Positions 25,149-33,814 of a stretch of DNA of 64,000 nt are shown here, one piece after another. The position numbers and the translations under genes are program-made. The DNA is from Candidatus Hebobacterum abditum (GTDB lineage Bacteria; Armatimonadota; Hebobacteria; Hebobacterales; Hebobacteraceae), in NCBI GenBank assembly GCA_029821875.1, contig JALGXW010000003.1, positions 110,105 to 174,104 on the forward strand, read 5' to 3'. Position 1 is the first letter of the stretch, and each line of letters starts with the position of its first letter. The notes under the pieces were generated by a model that did not search any database, was not told where the DNA came from, and worked only from the letters and a program-made list of their open reading frames with translations.

Positions 25149-26519
25149 CTAGAACGCGCCGGGAAGGCGCAGCGCCCGTTTGAGACGGACACCCCAGCTG
25201 CCGCGTCGGCCGGGGAGTGCGTTCAGATAGATGACCCGAGAGCGCAAACGAGCACTCGCCAGAAGCGACAGAACGCGGCCAGGCGTCGTCTTCGGCGAGA
25301 AGTAGAAGGTCGGGTCGAGCAGGTCGGCGCCTGGCGCGACGGCCCCCTCGTCGACCGCGGTCTCGGCAAGGGGAGTTCCTGGGTACACGCGCAGCCCCAG
25401 GCGACACAGAATGCGGTCGCGCGGTCCGAGAGCGGAGCGCATGAAACGTATCGTGCTGCGCACGGTCTTCTCGGTCTCGCCGGGCCCGCCGAAGATGAAC
25501 AACCAGGAAACGGGCAGCTTGATCTCGTGGGCCCAGGCTGCCGTCTGTGCGATGTGATCCGGCCCAAATCCCTTGCGCAGCTGTGACAGCACCAACTCGT
25601 CCGCGCTGTCCGCCGTACATACGACGGACGTGAATCCAGCTCTCTTCATCAGTGCGAGCAGTTCCTTCGACGCGGAGCCGGGGTGAAGAGAGGATGTGTG
25701 AAGCTCTGCCTTCAGGCGACTATGGATGATCGCCTCGCAGAGAGCCAGAGCATGATCGGTGGGGTGGTTCAGCGTTGCGTCAACGATGTCGAAGCGGCCA
25801 ACCTTCCATCGCGAGTTCGTCTCCCACATCTCCGCCGCCACCGTTCCCGGCTTCCGGAAACGATAGTCACTGCCTTCGGCACGAGGATAGGCGCAGTACG
25901 TGCACTCGAACTGACAGCCCCGCTTGGTCTGAACCGGCATCGGACGGCCGCGGCGAACGTACTCCTTCACCCTCACCCACTCGGCCACGCGGGCGAAAGG
26001 TAACTCATCCAGGTCCTCGACCCTGGTAGGGGAGACGCGATACTTCGAGTAGGTCTGGCGCGTGCAGACACCGGTCAGTTCCGAGGGCTGGCCACCCGCG
26101 TTGAGACACGCGAGTAGATCGACCAGCCCCTGCTCGCCTTCGCCCACGATGGCATAGTCCGCCTCCAGCCGCCGAACGAGCTTCTGGGGGCCCATGCTGA
26201 CCGCAGGGCCGCCCACGACGAGAGGCGAGTCCGAAAGTGAACGAATCTCGCGGGCCAGTGCAGCGACCTGAGGGAGGTAGGGCCGAGGGCGCATGAAGTC
26301 GCCGTTGTCAAGATCGCTCACGGAGAGCCCAATGGCGACCGGCAGCCAGTCCTCGATGGCCTTCGTCAGCTCGCGCCGAGGGGCCTTGGCGAGGTTGAGG
26401 TCGAGCACGTACGGTGTGAAGACATTCGCCTTCAGGGCGGATGCTATGAGGCAGAGCCCGAGCGGCGGGGTAGGCTGACGCGCCTGCCCGACATTGGGCT
26501 GAACCAGCAAGACGTTCAT
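25149..26519 (-). CDS. radical SAM protein with B12-binding-like N-terminal domain
   Basis: A 456-aa protein. Residues about 1-140 form a Rossmann-like cobalamin-binding-type domain (NVLLVQPN..., LVVGGPAVSMGPQKL, YAIVGEGEQGLVDLL). The canonical B12 DxHxxG motif is not evident. The radical SAM barrel follows, with Cys202, Cys206 and Cys209 in RGCQFECTYCAYP. Later barrel segments include VVCTADSADELVLSQLRKGF and WLFIFGGPGETEKTV. This is the BchE/methylthiotransferase-like class with many uncharacterised members; the modified substrate cannot be told. It is convergent with the PA2779-like gene and lies downstream of the phosphatase-like gene on the same strand. Confidence 0.83.
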   Translation of the reverse strand: MNVLLVQPNVGQARQPTPPLGLCLIASALKANVFTPYVLDLNLAKAPRRELTKAIEDWLPVAIGLSVSDLDNGDFMRPRPYLPQVAALAREIRSLSDSPLVVGGPAVSMGPQKLVRRLEADYAIVGEGEQGLVDLLACLNAGGQPSELTGVCTRQTYSKYRVSPTRVEDLDELPFARVAEWVRVKEYVRRGRPMPVQTKRGCQFECTYCAYPRAEGSDYRFRKPGTVAAEMWETNSRWKVGRFDIVDATLNHPTDHALALCEAIIHSRLKAELHTSSLHPGSASKELLALMKRAGFTSVVCTADSADELVLSQLRKGFGPDHIAQTAAWAHEIKLPVSWLFIFGGPGETEKTVRSTIRFMRSALGPRDRILCRLGLRVYPGTPLAETAVDEGAVAPGADLLDPTFYFSPKTTPGRVLSLLASARLRSRVIYLNALPGRRGSWGVRLKRALRLPGAF

Positions 26520-26711
26520 GCCCTCGCCTTCCGCGCGGCCGCACTAGCTGTGGCGCGCGACACTCAGCCAGAGACTTCTGCCCTGCCGGGGGAGTGTCCT
26601 GCGCACCCACGCTGCTGGCCTAGACGGTCGGCCGGCTGGCGTCGGTCCGCCCCTAGGCCCACGGGCCTGTCTGCGGCCCCAGGAAGGCCCGCGCCTGCGC
26701 GAGTCGGGGCT

Positions 26712-28415
26712 CTATTCCATATAGCCGATCTGTCGCAGACGTTCCGCCATTTCCTCCTGCTCGGCAGAAGACAGCGCGCTCTCGCGAGCGCCCGTGGGTT
26801 GGTCCTGGTCCGCAGGGCAGTAGCGGATTGGCCGAGAGGCCAGGAATCCCGGCGCGAAGACATCTTCCAGGACGCGGCCCGTCATGTCCTCCGGAACCGG
26901 CTCCCCGAGTAGATGCAAAAGAGTTGGCGCGAGGTCGATGAGTCGCGCGCCTTTAATGTCTCCGGGCCCTCCGGCGTCCGGGCCGTGGAAGACCAGCACG
27001 CCGTCCTGTGTGTGGCACCCGTTCCAGGCCCCGGAGGACATGTCGATCGGCTCGATCAGCGACGATGTATCAGCAGTTTCCTGGCCGCCCGCATCCGAGC
27101 GGCCCCGCACAGCGTCGCTCCGGGCTATGTACCCATCCTGCCAGAGGACTATGAGATCGGGCAGCGCGTCTGCCCCAGGTCCGGGGTAGAGATCCTCGGT
27201 CCGCAGCACGCGCTTCACGACGGACTTGCCTGTGTCGGCGTCCCGGAGCCCCATTATGCTCTCTGTCAGTTCGTCACAGAGAGCCTCGGCCTCTGCCCCC
27301 GGGCCAACTACCCCCTGCGGGAAGCGGTCTCGGCGGTTCAGGTAGACGTAGCCGTGCTGGGTGCTGACGGCGAAGGCCTTTGTGCCGGTCCATTGGAAAC
27401 GGTTCAGCAGCAGGAGGGACGCGACCTGGCTCCGGACCGCCGGAAGCACACTCTTCAGCCAGTCCTTCATCCAACGAGGGGCGTGCTTGGATGCCTGCCC
27501 CCAGATCGTCTGCAGCATCTTGACTCTGACGCTGCTCCGCCGAGCGCAGACGAGATATCCCTCCTGCTCGAGCCAGCGGTTGAGGTGCACCAGCTTGTGG
27601 CAGGGACCGAACCCGTGATCAGACATGATGACCACGGTCCGCGGTTCCGGCACGCATTGGAGCATCGCCTCAACTGCCTTGTCGACCTGTTCGTAAACGC
27701 GAAGTAGGGCCGCGCCGAGTTCGGACGGCGCCCCCGAATCATAGGCCGGATGTGACGGATCGACGAACCGCCAGAAGAAGTGCTGTGCGCGATCAGTGGC
27801 TCCAATCGTCACCATCGTCAGATCGCTCGGGTACTTCTCCAGCAGGTGGCAGGCCGCGCGCGCCTGGTTGTCTATCATGTCCAGGAGGCGGTTCAGGTAC
27901 TCCTGGGGGTCCGCGCAGTCGGCGAAGTCGCCGTGGAGGTCATATCCTCCCATGGAAGCGCGAAGCTCGTCGGCGAGCCCTGGCGGGTGCGTGAACTGGG
28001 ACTTGGCGCCCGGCGTCTCCAGTCCCGCAACGAGGTACCCGTTGACCGGCTCCGGCGGGTAGGTCATCGGAACACCGACCACGCCGACGCGCTTTCCCGC
28101 GTCGCTGAGCAAGCGCCACAGGGTCTTCTGCCTGATGAGTGCGCCGTTGTTGAACTGGAGCTCGTAGCTGCGAGGCCGGAAGGAGAGGAAGTTCATGACC
28201 CCGTGCTGCCCGGGGTGCTTGCCGGTCATGAACGTACTCCAGGCCTCCGGGCTGAGGGCCGAAATCACCGATTGCAGTGTCCCCCGGACACCCTCGCGGT
28301 ACAGGCGAGAGAGACACGGCAACTCGCCTCTCTCAAGCCAGGGGCCCAGCAATCGGAAGGTCGCCCCGTCGAGGCCCACCACGAGCACTCGGCGGGAACA
28401 TCCGCCGTCCTGCAT
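26712..28415 (-). CDS. alkaline phosphatase-superfamily protein (phosphodiesterase/nucleotide pyrophosphatase type)
   Basis: A 567-aa metal-dependent phospho-transfer enzyme. Zinc-site motifs are VVGLDGATF (Asp16 and nucleophile Thr19), TIGATDRAQHFFWRF (Asp and His), VVIMSDHGFG (Asp-His) and GCHTQDGVLVFHGP (final His). ALSPEAWSTFMTGKHPGQHGVMNF and VPMTYPPEPVNGYLVAG are typical of the alkaline phosphatase family proteins related to type I phosphodiesterases that often sit near polysaccharide or surface-modification genes. No signal peptide is visible, so it is probably cytoplasmic. ATG 28415 fits the domain start; the upstream extension is not protein-like. Confidence 0.83.
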   Translation of the reverse strand: MQDGGCSRRVLVVGLDGATFRLLGPWLERGELPCLSRLYREGVRGTLQSVISALSPEAWSTFMTGKHPGQHGVMNFLSFRPRSYELQFNNGALIRQKTLWRLLSDAGKRVGVVGVPMTYPPEPVNGYLVAGLETPGAKSQFTHPPGLADELRASMGGYDLHGDFADCADPQEYLNRLLDMIDNQARAACHLLEKYPSDLTMVTIGATDRAQHFFWRFVDPSHPAYDSGAPSELGAALLRVYEQVDKAVEAMLQCVPEPRTVVIMSDHGFGPCHKLVHLNRWLEQEGYLVCARRSSVRVKMLQTIWGQASKHAPRWMKDWLKSVLPAVRSQVASLLLLNRFQWTGTKAFAVSTQHGYVYLNRRDRFPQGVVGPGAEAEALCDELTESIMGLRDADTGKSVVKRVLRTEDLYPGPGADALPDLIVLWQDGYIARSDAVRGRSDAGGQETADTSSLIEPIDMSSGAWNGCHTQDGVLVFHGPDAGGPGDIKGARLIDLAPTLLHLLGEPVPEDMTGRVLEDVFAPGFLASRPIRYCPADQDQPTGARESALSSAEQEEMAERLRQIGYME

Positions 28416-28579
28416 GAGACTACTATCCTCTCTCAGGAACGACTTCTGCGGCCGACACCGAACGCCTGTCCGAAAGCCCACACATGTCCACCGGGTCGCG
28501 GCACGAGTGCGAGTGGGCAAAGGCGGCGAGGTACCCGAAGAGGCTTACGCGAGATTGGGGCCCGAGCGACCGCAGCGCT

Positions 28580-28903
28580 TCAGACGGCGCTCAGTCCCCA
28601 CACGTGATAGACGTCTACGGCCGCGGTGACGAACAAGGCGGCCCAAGCGGCGGGGCGAGCGCGCCGCGTTGGGTATGAGATGGCGATGAGCACGGCAACC
28701 ATGGCCGTCAACAGCACCTTCCCCGGAACGAAGAGGTCACGGGCCAGAAGCCACGCCATGGCGGGGTTCGCCTCCGGAACGCCGAGGCGGAAGGCCGTCA
28801 ACGAAAGGAACATGTCGGTCAGGGCAAAGGCCACATACGCGAGCGCGACGAGGATACCTGTGGCCTGGCCGAGCCTCCGCAACGCCTTCCCAACGCCTCT
28901 CAT
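28580..28903 (-). CDS. DUF5658-type small membrane protein
   Basis: A 107-aa protein with three hydrophobic segments (about residues 15-35, 59-76 and 82-104). The central phrase MFLSLTAFRLGVPEANPAMAWLL, with an E-x-NP motif, matches the DUF5658 domain, whose function is unknown. A run of G (GGGGG) lies 5 nt before ATG 28903; a GTG at 28906 is also possible. The gene sits 164 nt upstream of the phosphatase-like gene on the same strand. Confidence 0.65.
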   Translation of the reverse strand: MRGVGKALRRLGQATGILVALAYVAFALTDMFLSLTAFRLGVPEANPAMAWLLARDLFVPGKVLLTAMVAVLIAISYPTRRARPAAWAALFVTAAVDVYHVWGLSAV

Positions 28904-29637
28904 CACGACCCCCTGGTCCTAAGGGCGCCCGGAGACTCTGGACTGCACTTGTCTGACTGCTACGCGATCTGGCGCTGAGTCCGGTTCTTCGTCGGCTCGA
29001 GTGTCGCTAGTTGCTCAGGCTTCTGCTGTGACGCACGGTGACGGCTTCTCTACGATCCGGCAGGAACGGCCCTCGCGCTGTGGGGCCCCACTCGACACGA
29101 GTTCCCGTGGAGAGCAGTCCCACACTCAGGGCGGCCCGCCGGCATGGTCTGGTCCGGGCACGTGTCACAAGACTGTTGGACACTCAAGGATTTTCGGCGT
29201 GAGTCTCCCAGCACCTTCCTTTGGTGCAGAATGCGATAGCTTGCTTCTGATCGCGGCCCAGGGACGACCTGCACATAGGGGGAGGCAGCCGGGCAGCGGA
29301 TGTACTGCACGGGGCGGGGATCGCCGCTGCTCCAGGCAACGGCGCCCGCGACACAGAGCGTCGTGCGAGGCCCGAGGAGAACACAGGGCTAGGGACAGGG
29401 AATAGCAGGCATGGGCGCGGCTGTAAGGCGGCAGCGCCGTCTGGCGCCCAAAGCAACCTGGCCGACTCTGCATCGGCTAGGGGGAGGGGGAACGGAGCCG
29501 CCGCTGCGGAGGTGGCCGATCGGTTCTCAGCTGCGGCGAGAGGCACGGCCCAGCATCTGGTCTCCTGGTCAGTCCATGGCGACGGATGTCGCTAGAACCG
29601 TGGCCGGCGCCATGCTCGGCGCACGCCCGCTGCGGAG
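28904..29637. other. 734-bp stretch without a convincing gene
   Basis: No reading frame here has both a start with a ribosome-binding site and protein-like composition. Flanking genes are both on the minus strand. A few small dyads occur: GTGTC/GACAC at 29162-29183 followed by an ATTTT patch, GCACC/GGTGC at 29211-29227, and the palindrome TGGGGCCCCA near 29080. None is diagnostic of a known riboswitch or small RNA. It may hold the promoter and leader of the DUF5658 gene, or be a decayed gene. Confidence 0.4.
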
Positions 29638-30219
29638 TTAGTCCATCTCCCGCTGGGCTGAGAGCGAGGAGGCTGCCTCGATCTCCTCTTGCGTCCGGGG
29701 CGACCCCTCCTGCGACGCGCCCTCTTCCAGCGCGGCAGATTGCTGGAACGAGAGGGTCTCCTCCAACTCGCGGACTGTGATGAGCCCCTTGAGTACCAGG
29801 ATCTCACCGAGGCGGCGCCTCGGGACGGCTTTCCGCTGCTCTTCGAGCGCTTCCCGGAGCTGCCGGTGTGTGATCAGCTGATACTTGTAGACGAGTAATG
29901 CTCCGAGGAGTGGCATCGAAGGCTCCCTCGCCTCGGACGCCTCCTCAGTCACGATCACGTGGGGGATGACGCCGCGTGGGTGGCTGCGCGCGTAGACGCC
30001 GGAAAGGACCATGAGAACGCCGACCATAAGCGTCATGCCGCCCACCGCCCACCACGGCGTACTCTCGCTCGTCCACGCGTGTCCCATCGCCACTCCGCCG
30101 CCGCCTGCGAGCACGAGTCCGAGGATCAGGCGGAGCCAGACGACGGCCGTCCAGACTCTGTCCCCCGTGCGAGGCATCGCTTGCCCGGGATCGCGTTGCC
30201 CTGGCTGTCCACCCTTCAT
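29638..30219 (-). CDS. two-TM membrane protein with MshEN-like domain
   Basis: A 193-aa protein. Two transmembrane helices lie at about residues 22-45 and 56-77. A soluble module at about 103-160 reads as two tandem helical repeats, LLGALLVYKYQLITHRQLREAL and RLGEILVLKGLITVRELEETL plus SFQ. The second repeat fits the RLGxxLxxxGx6Lx3LxxQ pattern of c-di-GMP-binding MshEN domains closely; the first lacks the Arg and Gly. The C-terminus is an acidic tail. There is no ATPase domain, unlike pilus or type II secretion proteins that carry this fold. A paralogue lies just upstream. Function unknown; a membrane-bound c-di-GMP receptor is a testable guess. Confidence 0.72.
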   Translation of the reverse strand: MKGGQPGQRDPGQAMPRTGDRVWTAVVWLRLILGLVLAGGGGVAMGHAWTSESTPWWAVGGMTLMVGVLMVLSGVYARSHPRGVIPHVIVTEEASEAREPSMPLLGALLVYKYQLITHRQLREALEEQRKAVPRRRLGEILVLKGLITVRELEETLSFQQSAALEEGASQEGSPRTQEEIEAASSLSAQREMD

Positions 30220-30442
30220 CCTGCTCAGTCTCCTGCCCTCGGGCGCCGATCTGGTCGGTCGGCAGAAGGGACGTGTACGGCGAGCCGCGGCTGAGACACG
30301 ACCTGACCCGCGGCCGGCGAGCCCTGCGGCGGCTCCCCCTGCAACAGCGCCACTTCGAATTGCCACGTCCTGGGCACGCGTTCAAGTGATGGCCGCGGAG
30401 GGTGCCCCGGAAGTCGGCGAGTCAGGCCTGGCGGGAACCGTC

Positions 30443-31003
30443 CTACCAGGCGTCCTGGCCCTGCGACCGGGCCGAGAGGATATCCGTCAGCAACTCATCG
30501 GTGAGGAGACCCCTACGAGCGAGGACGAACACGAGCGACCGGTTCGACTCCTTGTGCTCCAGCAGGGCCTGCGACAACTGCGCGTTCGTGACGACTTCCC
30601 ACCGCCGGACCAAGAGATCGCCGAGGCGGTCTCGAGGCTGCGCCGAAGCAGGCTGGCGCGCAGCCGCTCTCAACGGCGGCGAGGCCGGCCTTACTCGCTG
30701 CTGTGACCTCAGCCGCTCCGGCGCCGAATCTGTTGGGGCCCGTGTGGGCTGGCCCGGAACGACATTGACGGCGAAGATCCCCGAGACCACCAGCACGAAG
30801 CTCGACACGTAGGCGGTGGTTGCGAGCCACCAGAATATGGCCTCCTCGGTCGCGCGCGAGTCCAGCATGATCGCAGTCGTGATGCCCGCCAGAGCCATAC
30901 CGAGGAGGATTCTCCCGGAGCCCACAACGGCAGGGAACACGTAGACGGGAAGTCGGTCCGCCACGAACTCTGAGTCGCTGCTGTCGCGCCGCAAGTACGA
31001 CAT
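30443..31003 (-). CDS. two-TM membrane protein with divergent MshEN-like domain
   Basis: A 186-aa paralogue of the next gene downstream. Two transmembrane segments lie at about residues 30-47 and 55-80, followed by a basic, Pro/Ala-rich linker. A C-terminal tandem helical module at about 123-180 has RLGDLLVRRWEVVTNAQLSQAL then VFVLARRGLLTDELLTDIL. The first repeat keeps the RLG, and the second keeps the later G and L positions, the reverse of its paralogue. GAGGGG lies about 9 nt before the ATG. Function unknown. Together with the 9222-9839 response regulator it forms a set of three such proteins in the window. Confidence 0.7.
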   Translation of the reverse strand: MSYLRRDSSDSEFVADRLPVYVFPAVVGSGRILLGMALAGITTAIMLDSRATEEAIFWWLATTAYVSSFVLVVSGIFAVNVVPGQPTRAPTDSAPERLRSQQRVRPASPPLRAAARQPASAQPRDRLGDLLVRRWEVVTNAQLSQALLEHKESNRSLVFVLARRGLLTDELLTDILSARSQGQDAW

Positions 31004-31322
31004 GTTGGCTCACCCCTCTCCGCCCGGCAGATTGCCTCACGTACGCAGGGACACGCGCCTCCGTCCGTTGTATGGATTTCGCCGTGGAAGGCCCGTTCCT
31101 CCTCGACCGGTTGGCCCGCGCCACGGTTTCTGCAGGAGCTGGTGCCCGACGGTTTGCGCGGCCACCCTCGGCGAGCCCTCGCATCAGACCTCGCCCCGGC
31201 GGCGGCAGGTTCGCGTGGTCCTCGGGCAAGGCTAGGACTTCGCGGCTGCATCGCAGAAGCGTGAGCGAGGCGCGGCCCCAGGCCGCGCCGACGCGTGTGG
31301 TCCGGGCTCGAGGGTGTGAGGG
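31004..31322. other. divergent intergenic region with a leader hairpin
   Basis: This 319-bp region separates the MshEN-like gene (minus) from the MFS gene (plus). I see no gene in it. The one clear structure is a perfect 9-bp hairpin, GGCGCGGCC/GGCCGCGCC with a 3-nt loop, at 31269-31289, ending 33 nt before the MFS start codon. It would fall in the MFS leader or mark the end of a short upstream transcript. Confidence 0.4.
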
Positions 31323-32597
31323 ATGTTGGAAGCCAGCAACACGACGAGGGAGGACGAGAGACGCGCCTACCGGCTTGGGATCGCCAACGGCATCCTCTTC
31401 ATGATGGGAATGGCCTTCATCGATCCGCTGACTGTTCTCCCTGCCCTCGTGTCACACCTGACCCGTTCCGAAGTGCTCATCGGCGGCGTGTCTACGATAG
31501 GGATGAGCGGATGGTTCCTGCCGCAGATCCTCGCCGCGAACTACCTTCAGTCAAAGCCCTTCAAGCGACCCCTCTATGTCTTTGCGGCCGGGTTCCGAAT
31601 GCTGGGTCTGGTCTCCGTCGTGCTCATCTTGCTTGGCCTTGCGGAGAGCAGACCTGGCGCCACCCTCGCCGCCTTCTTCTGCGCTTACACGTGCTACTCG
31701 CTGGCAGGTGGCTTGAGCGGACCGGCCTTTCTCGACATCGTTGCGAAGACGATCCCGGGGGCGCGGCTCGGCGCGTTCTTCGGACACCGGCACTTCTGGG
31801 GCGCGATGGGAGCCATCGCCTCGGGAGTGCTCGTGCGGATGATCCTCGCCTCGAATTCCCTCGAGTTTCCGAGAGACTACGCGTTGCTCTTCGGGGGTGC
31901 GCTCCTCCTCTTCGGACCAGCCTGGCTTCTCTTCAGCATGATACGAGAGCCCCGCGGCCGAGTCGTTGAGGATCCGAAGCCATTGCTCCGCTTTCTCATG
32001 CGCACGCCGAGGACTGCGGCGCACCACTTGGAGTTCCGACTGCTGCTGATGAGTCGGATGCTCAGCGGCGCCGTCGGTATAGCCCTTCCTTTCTACGTAG
32101 TCTACGCGCGGCGCGTCCTGTCCGTGCCCGAGGCCACCATCGGGACGTACATCGCGGTTCAGATGATGGGAAGTGTTGTGCTCGTGCCTCTGTGGGCACA
32201 CCTCAACAACCGACGGGGACCACGCGGCCTGTTGGTGGCCGTCATGGGAGTTTACCTGGCGGCGACCGGAACTGCCTTCGTCGCCTCGCTGCTCTCGCAC
32301 GTCCCATCCCTCGGACGGGCGGCCTTCATCACGGTGTTCTTCCCACTGGCCGCGATCGGGTCCGGCAGCTTCATCGGGTACACCAACTACCTTTTCGCGA
32401 TAGCTCCCGAAGAGCGGCGGACCGAGTACATAGGAATCCAGAACACGCTGTTCTCAGTCACGGCCTTCCTCCCTCTGGTCGGGGGCGCGCTGGTCGCCGC
32501 CACATCCTACTCGCTCCTGTTCGGGCTCGCGACGGTCCTGTCCGGCACCGCGCTGGCGGTGACGCTGCGTCTCCCCAGGCGAGTACGTATCGAATAA
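31323..32597 (+). CDS. major facilitator superfamily (MFS) transporter
   Basis: A 424-aa inner-membrane transporter with about twelve hydrophobic segments in two halves, separated by a charged central loop around residue 210 (MIREPRGRVVEDPKPLLRFLMRTPRTAAHH). The first helix phrase is GIANGILFMMGMAFIDPLTVLPALVS; a helix 4-5 region is GGLSGPAFLDIVAKTIPGARLGAFFGHRHFWGA. Substrate cannot be inferred. The ATG immediately follows GAGGG, a very tight spacing, so a TTG one codon later is not excluded. Monocistronic by context. Confidence 0.85.
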   Translation: MLEASNTTREDERRAYRLGIANGILFMMGMAFIDPLTVLPALVSHLTRSEVLIGGVSTIGMSGWFLPQILAANYLQSKPFKRPLYVFAAGFRMLGLVSVVLILLGLAESRPGATLAAFFCAYTCYSLAGGLSGPAFLDIVAKTIPGARLGAFFGHRHFWGAMGAIASGVLVRMILASNSLEFPRDYALLFGGALLLFGPAWLLFSMIREPRGRVVEDPKPLLRFLMRTPRTAAHHLEFRLLLMSRMLSGAVGIALPFYVVYARRVLSVPEATIGTYIAVQMMGSVVLVPLWAHLNNRRGPRGLLVAVMGVYLAATGTAFVASLLSHVPSLGRAAFITVFFPLAAIGSGSFIGYTNYLFAIAPEERRTEYIGIQNTLFSVTAFLPLVGGALVAATSYSLLFGLATVLSGTALAVTLRLPRRVRIE

Positions 32598-32750
32598 TCG
32601 CAGCGGGATGTCCGACTTTCGTCACATCTGCGAGAGAAGGGAGCAGGGCGGACCCGGACGCAACCGAAGCCGAGAGGTGCGTGGGAGGTGCAACCCGCGC
32701 AGAGTTCCGCTGAGAGGTGCGGCAACCCCCAGCTTGCTGCACCTTGGCAC

Positions 32751-32788
32751 GGGCGCAGGTCAGGAACCCCCTCTTCCAACCTGCGCCC
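32751..32788. terminator. long hairpin between convergent MFS and SCP2 genes
   Basis: GGGCGCAGGT pairs perfectly with ACCTGCGCCC across an 18-nt loop, which itself can form an inner GGAA/TTCC stem. It lies in the 239-bp gap between the MFS stop (32597) and the stop of the convergent SCP2-type gene (32837). There is no T-run. Confidence 0.45.
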
Positions 32789-32836
32789 AACTGCTTGGCC
32801 CCATCAGCGCCCTCTGCCACCCCTCGCCTGACCTGA

Positions 32837-33157
32837 TCAGAGCCCGAAGATGCCTCTCAAGCGGGTCGCAAGGCCGAAGTCCCCCAAGACCTGAACGCGC
32901 CCGCTCATGAAAGCAGCGATAGGGTCCAGCCGGCCGGCCGCGAGCTCGCCCCAGTCCTCTACGCTCATTGTGATGGCGACATCGGGGTCCGTCGCCGGTC
33001 CCGGCAGAAGGCGACACTGCTGATCGGCAACGGACACATGCCACAAGTCGCCACCGTCTCCGGTGAGATGAAGCTGATAGATTGCATTCAGGCCCTCGGC
33101 TGCCTCAGGGCGAAAACGCTTGACCAGATCGGCGAGTATTGCCGCAGCGGCTGACAT
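32837..33157 (-). CDS. SCP2 sterol-binding domain protein
   Basis: A 106-aa single-domain protein of the SCP2-like fold (YhbT/ubiquinone-biosynthesis-accessory type). Typical features are IYQLHLTGDGGDLWHVSVADQQCRL, the DPDVAITMSVEDWGELAAGRLDP signature and AFMSGRVQVLGDFGLATRLRGIF at the end. These small domains bind lipids or hydrophobic ligands in the cytoplasm. ATG 33157 has GAGAGG 7 nt upstream; an in-frame extension of 17 codons has no such support. The gene is divergent from the Mth938-like gene. Confidence 0.82.
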   Translation of the reverse strand: MSAAAAILADLVKRFRPEAAEGLNAIYQLHLTGDGGDLWHVSVADQQCRLLPGPATDPDVAITMSVEDWGELAAGRLDPIAAFMSGRVQVLGDFGLATRLRGIFGL

Positions 33158-33306
33158 AGGGGTACCTCTCCACTGTTGCTCAAGGCTTTTGTCATGAGTT
33201 CCACACAAAGACGTTCGGTCCTACGTGTTCAGCTCGTCTATAGTGTACTGGGGACGTCTGAGGAAGAGGGGACATCTGCCGAAGGGGGGTGGGGAGGCTT
33301 TGCTGA

Positions 33307-33690
33307 ATGACGGGAACAACACGGGATCCGCTTCTCCGCATCCGACCCATGCGCATCGAGCAGTTCCGCTTCGGCGAGATCACGATCGACGACAGAAGGT
33401 ACACCGATGACTTGCTGGTGTTCGGTGATCGTGTCCGGCCCCGCTGGTGGCGCAAGGAGGGACACCTCCTCCAACTCGCGGACCTGGAGGGGGTGCTGCT
33501 CGAAAAGCCTGAGGTCCTGATCGTAGGGACCGGCGCACAACAGTGCATGAAGATCGCGCCGGAGGTCGTGGCGCACACCAGAGATGCCGGCATAGAACTG
33601 CTCGAGTTCGACACGCGCACGGCCTGTCAGACCTACAATCACTTGCTGGGGAAGCGGAAAGTCGTGGCCGCGCTGCATCTGACCTGCTAG
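33307..33690 (+). CDS. Mth938-like domain protein
   Basis: A 127-aa protein of the MTH938/NDUFAF3-like fold. Recognisable stretches are IEQFRFGEITIDDRRYTDDLLVF, RPRWWRKEGHLLQLADLEGVL, EVLIVGTGAQQCMKIAPEV and IELLEFDTRTACQTYNHLLGKRKVVAALHLTC, the usual closing. Bacterial members have no settled role; the eukaryotic relative assists respiratory complex I assembly. ATG 33307 has GGGGAGG 9 nt upstream; ATG 33349 would start exactly at the domain but has no ribosome-binding site. Confidence 0.83.
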   Translation: MTGTTRDPLLRIRPMRIEQFRFGEITIDDRRYTDDLLVFGDRVRPRWWRKEGHLLQLADLEGVLLEKPEVLIVGTGAQQCMKIAPEVVAHTRDAGIELLEFDTRTACQTYNHLLGKRKVVAALHLTC

Positions 33691-33814
33691 CGGGGCTCGC
33701 CGTACGGATGGCGGGGAGATTTGAAACTTCTTCGCCCTGGGGTCGACGAAGCTGATGCAGTGCTGTGAGGGCCGAGCGAGCAGGCCGGAGGGGCGATAAC
33801 GTTGTGCGCGTCGG

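Noticed and set aside
29001..29405. Open frame on the plus strand in the large intergenic gap
   Set aside because: No ribosome-binding site, erratic composition, no domain, and overlapping frames on both strands are equally open.
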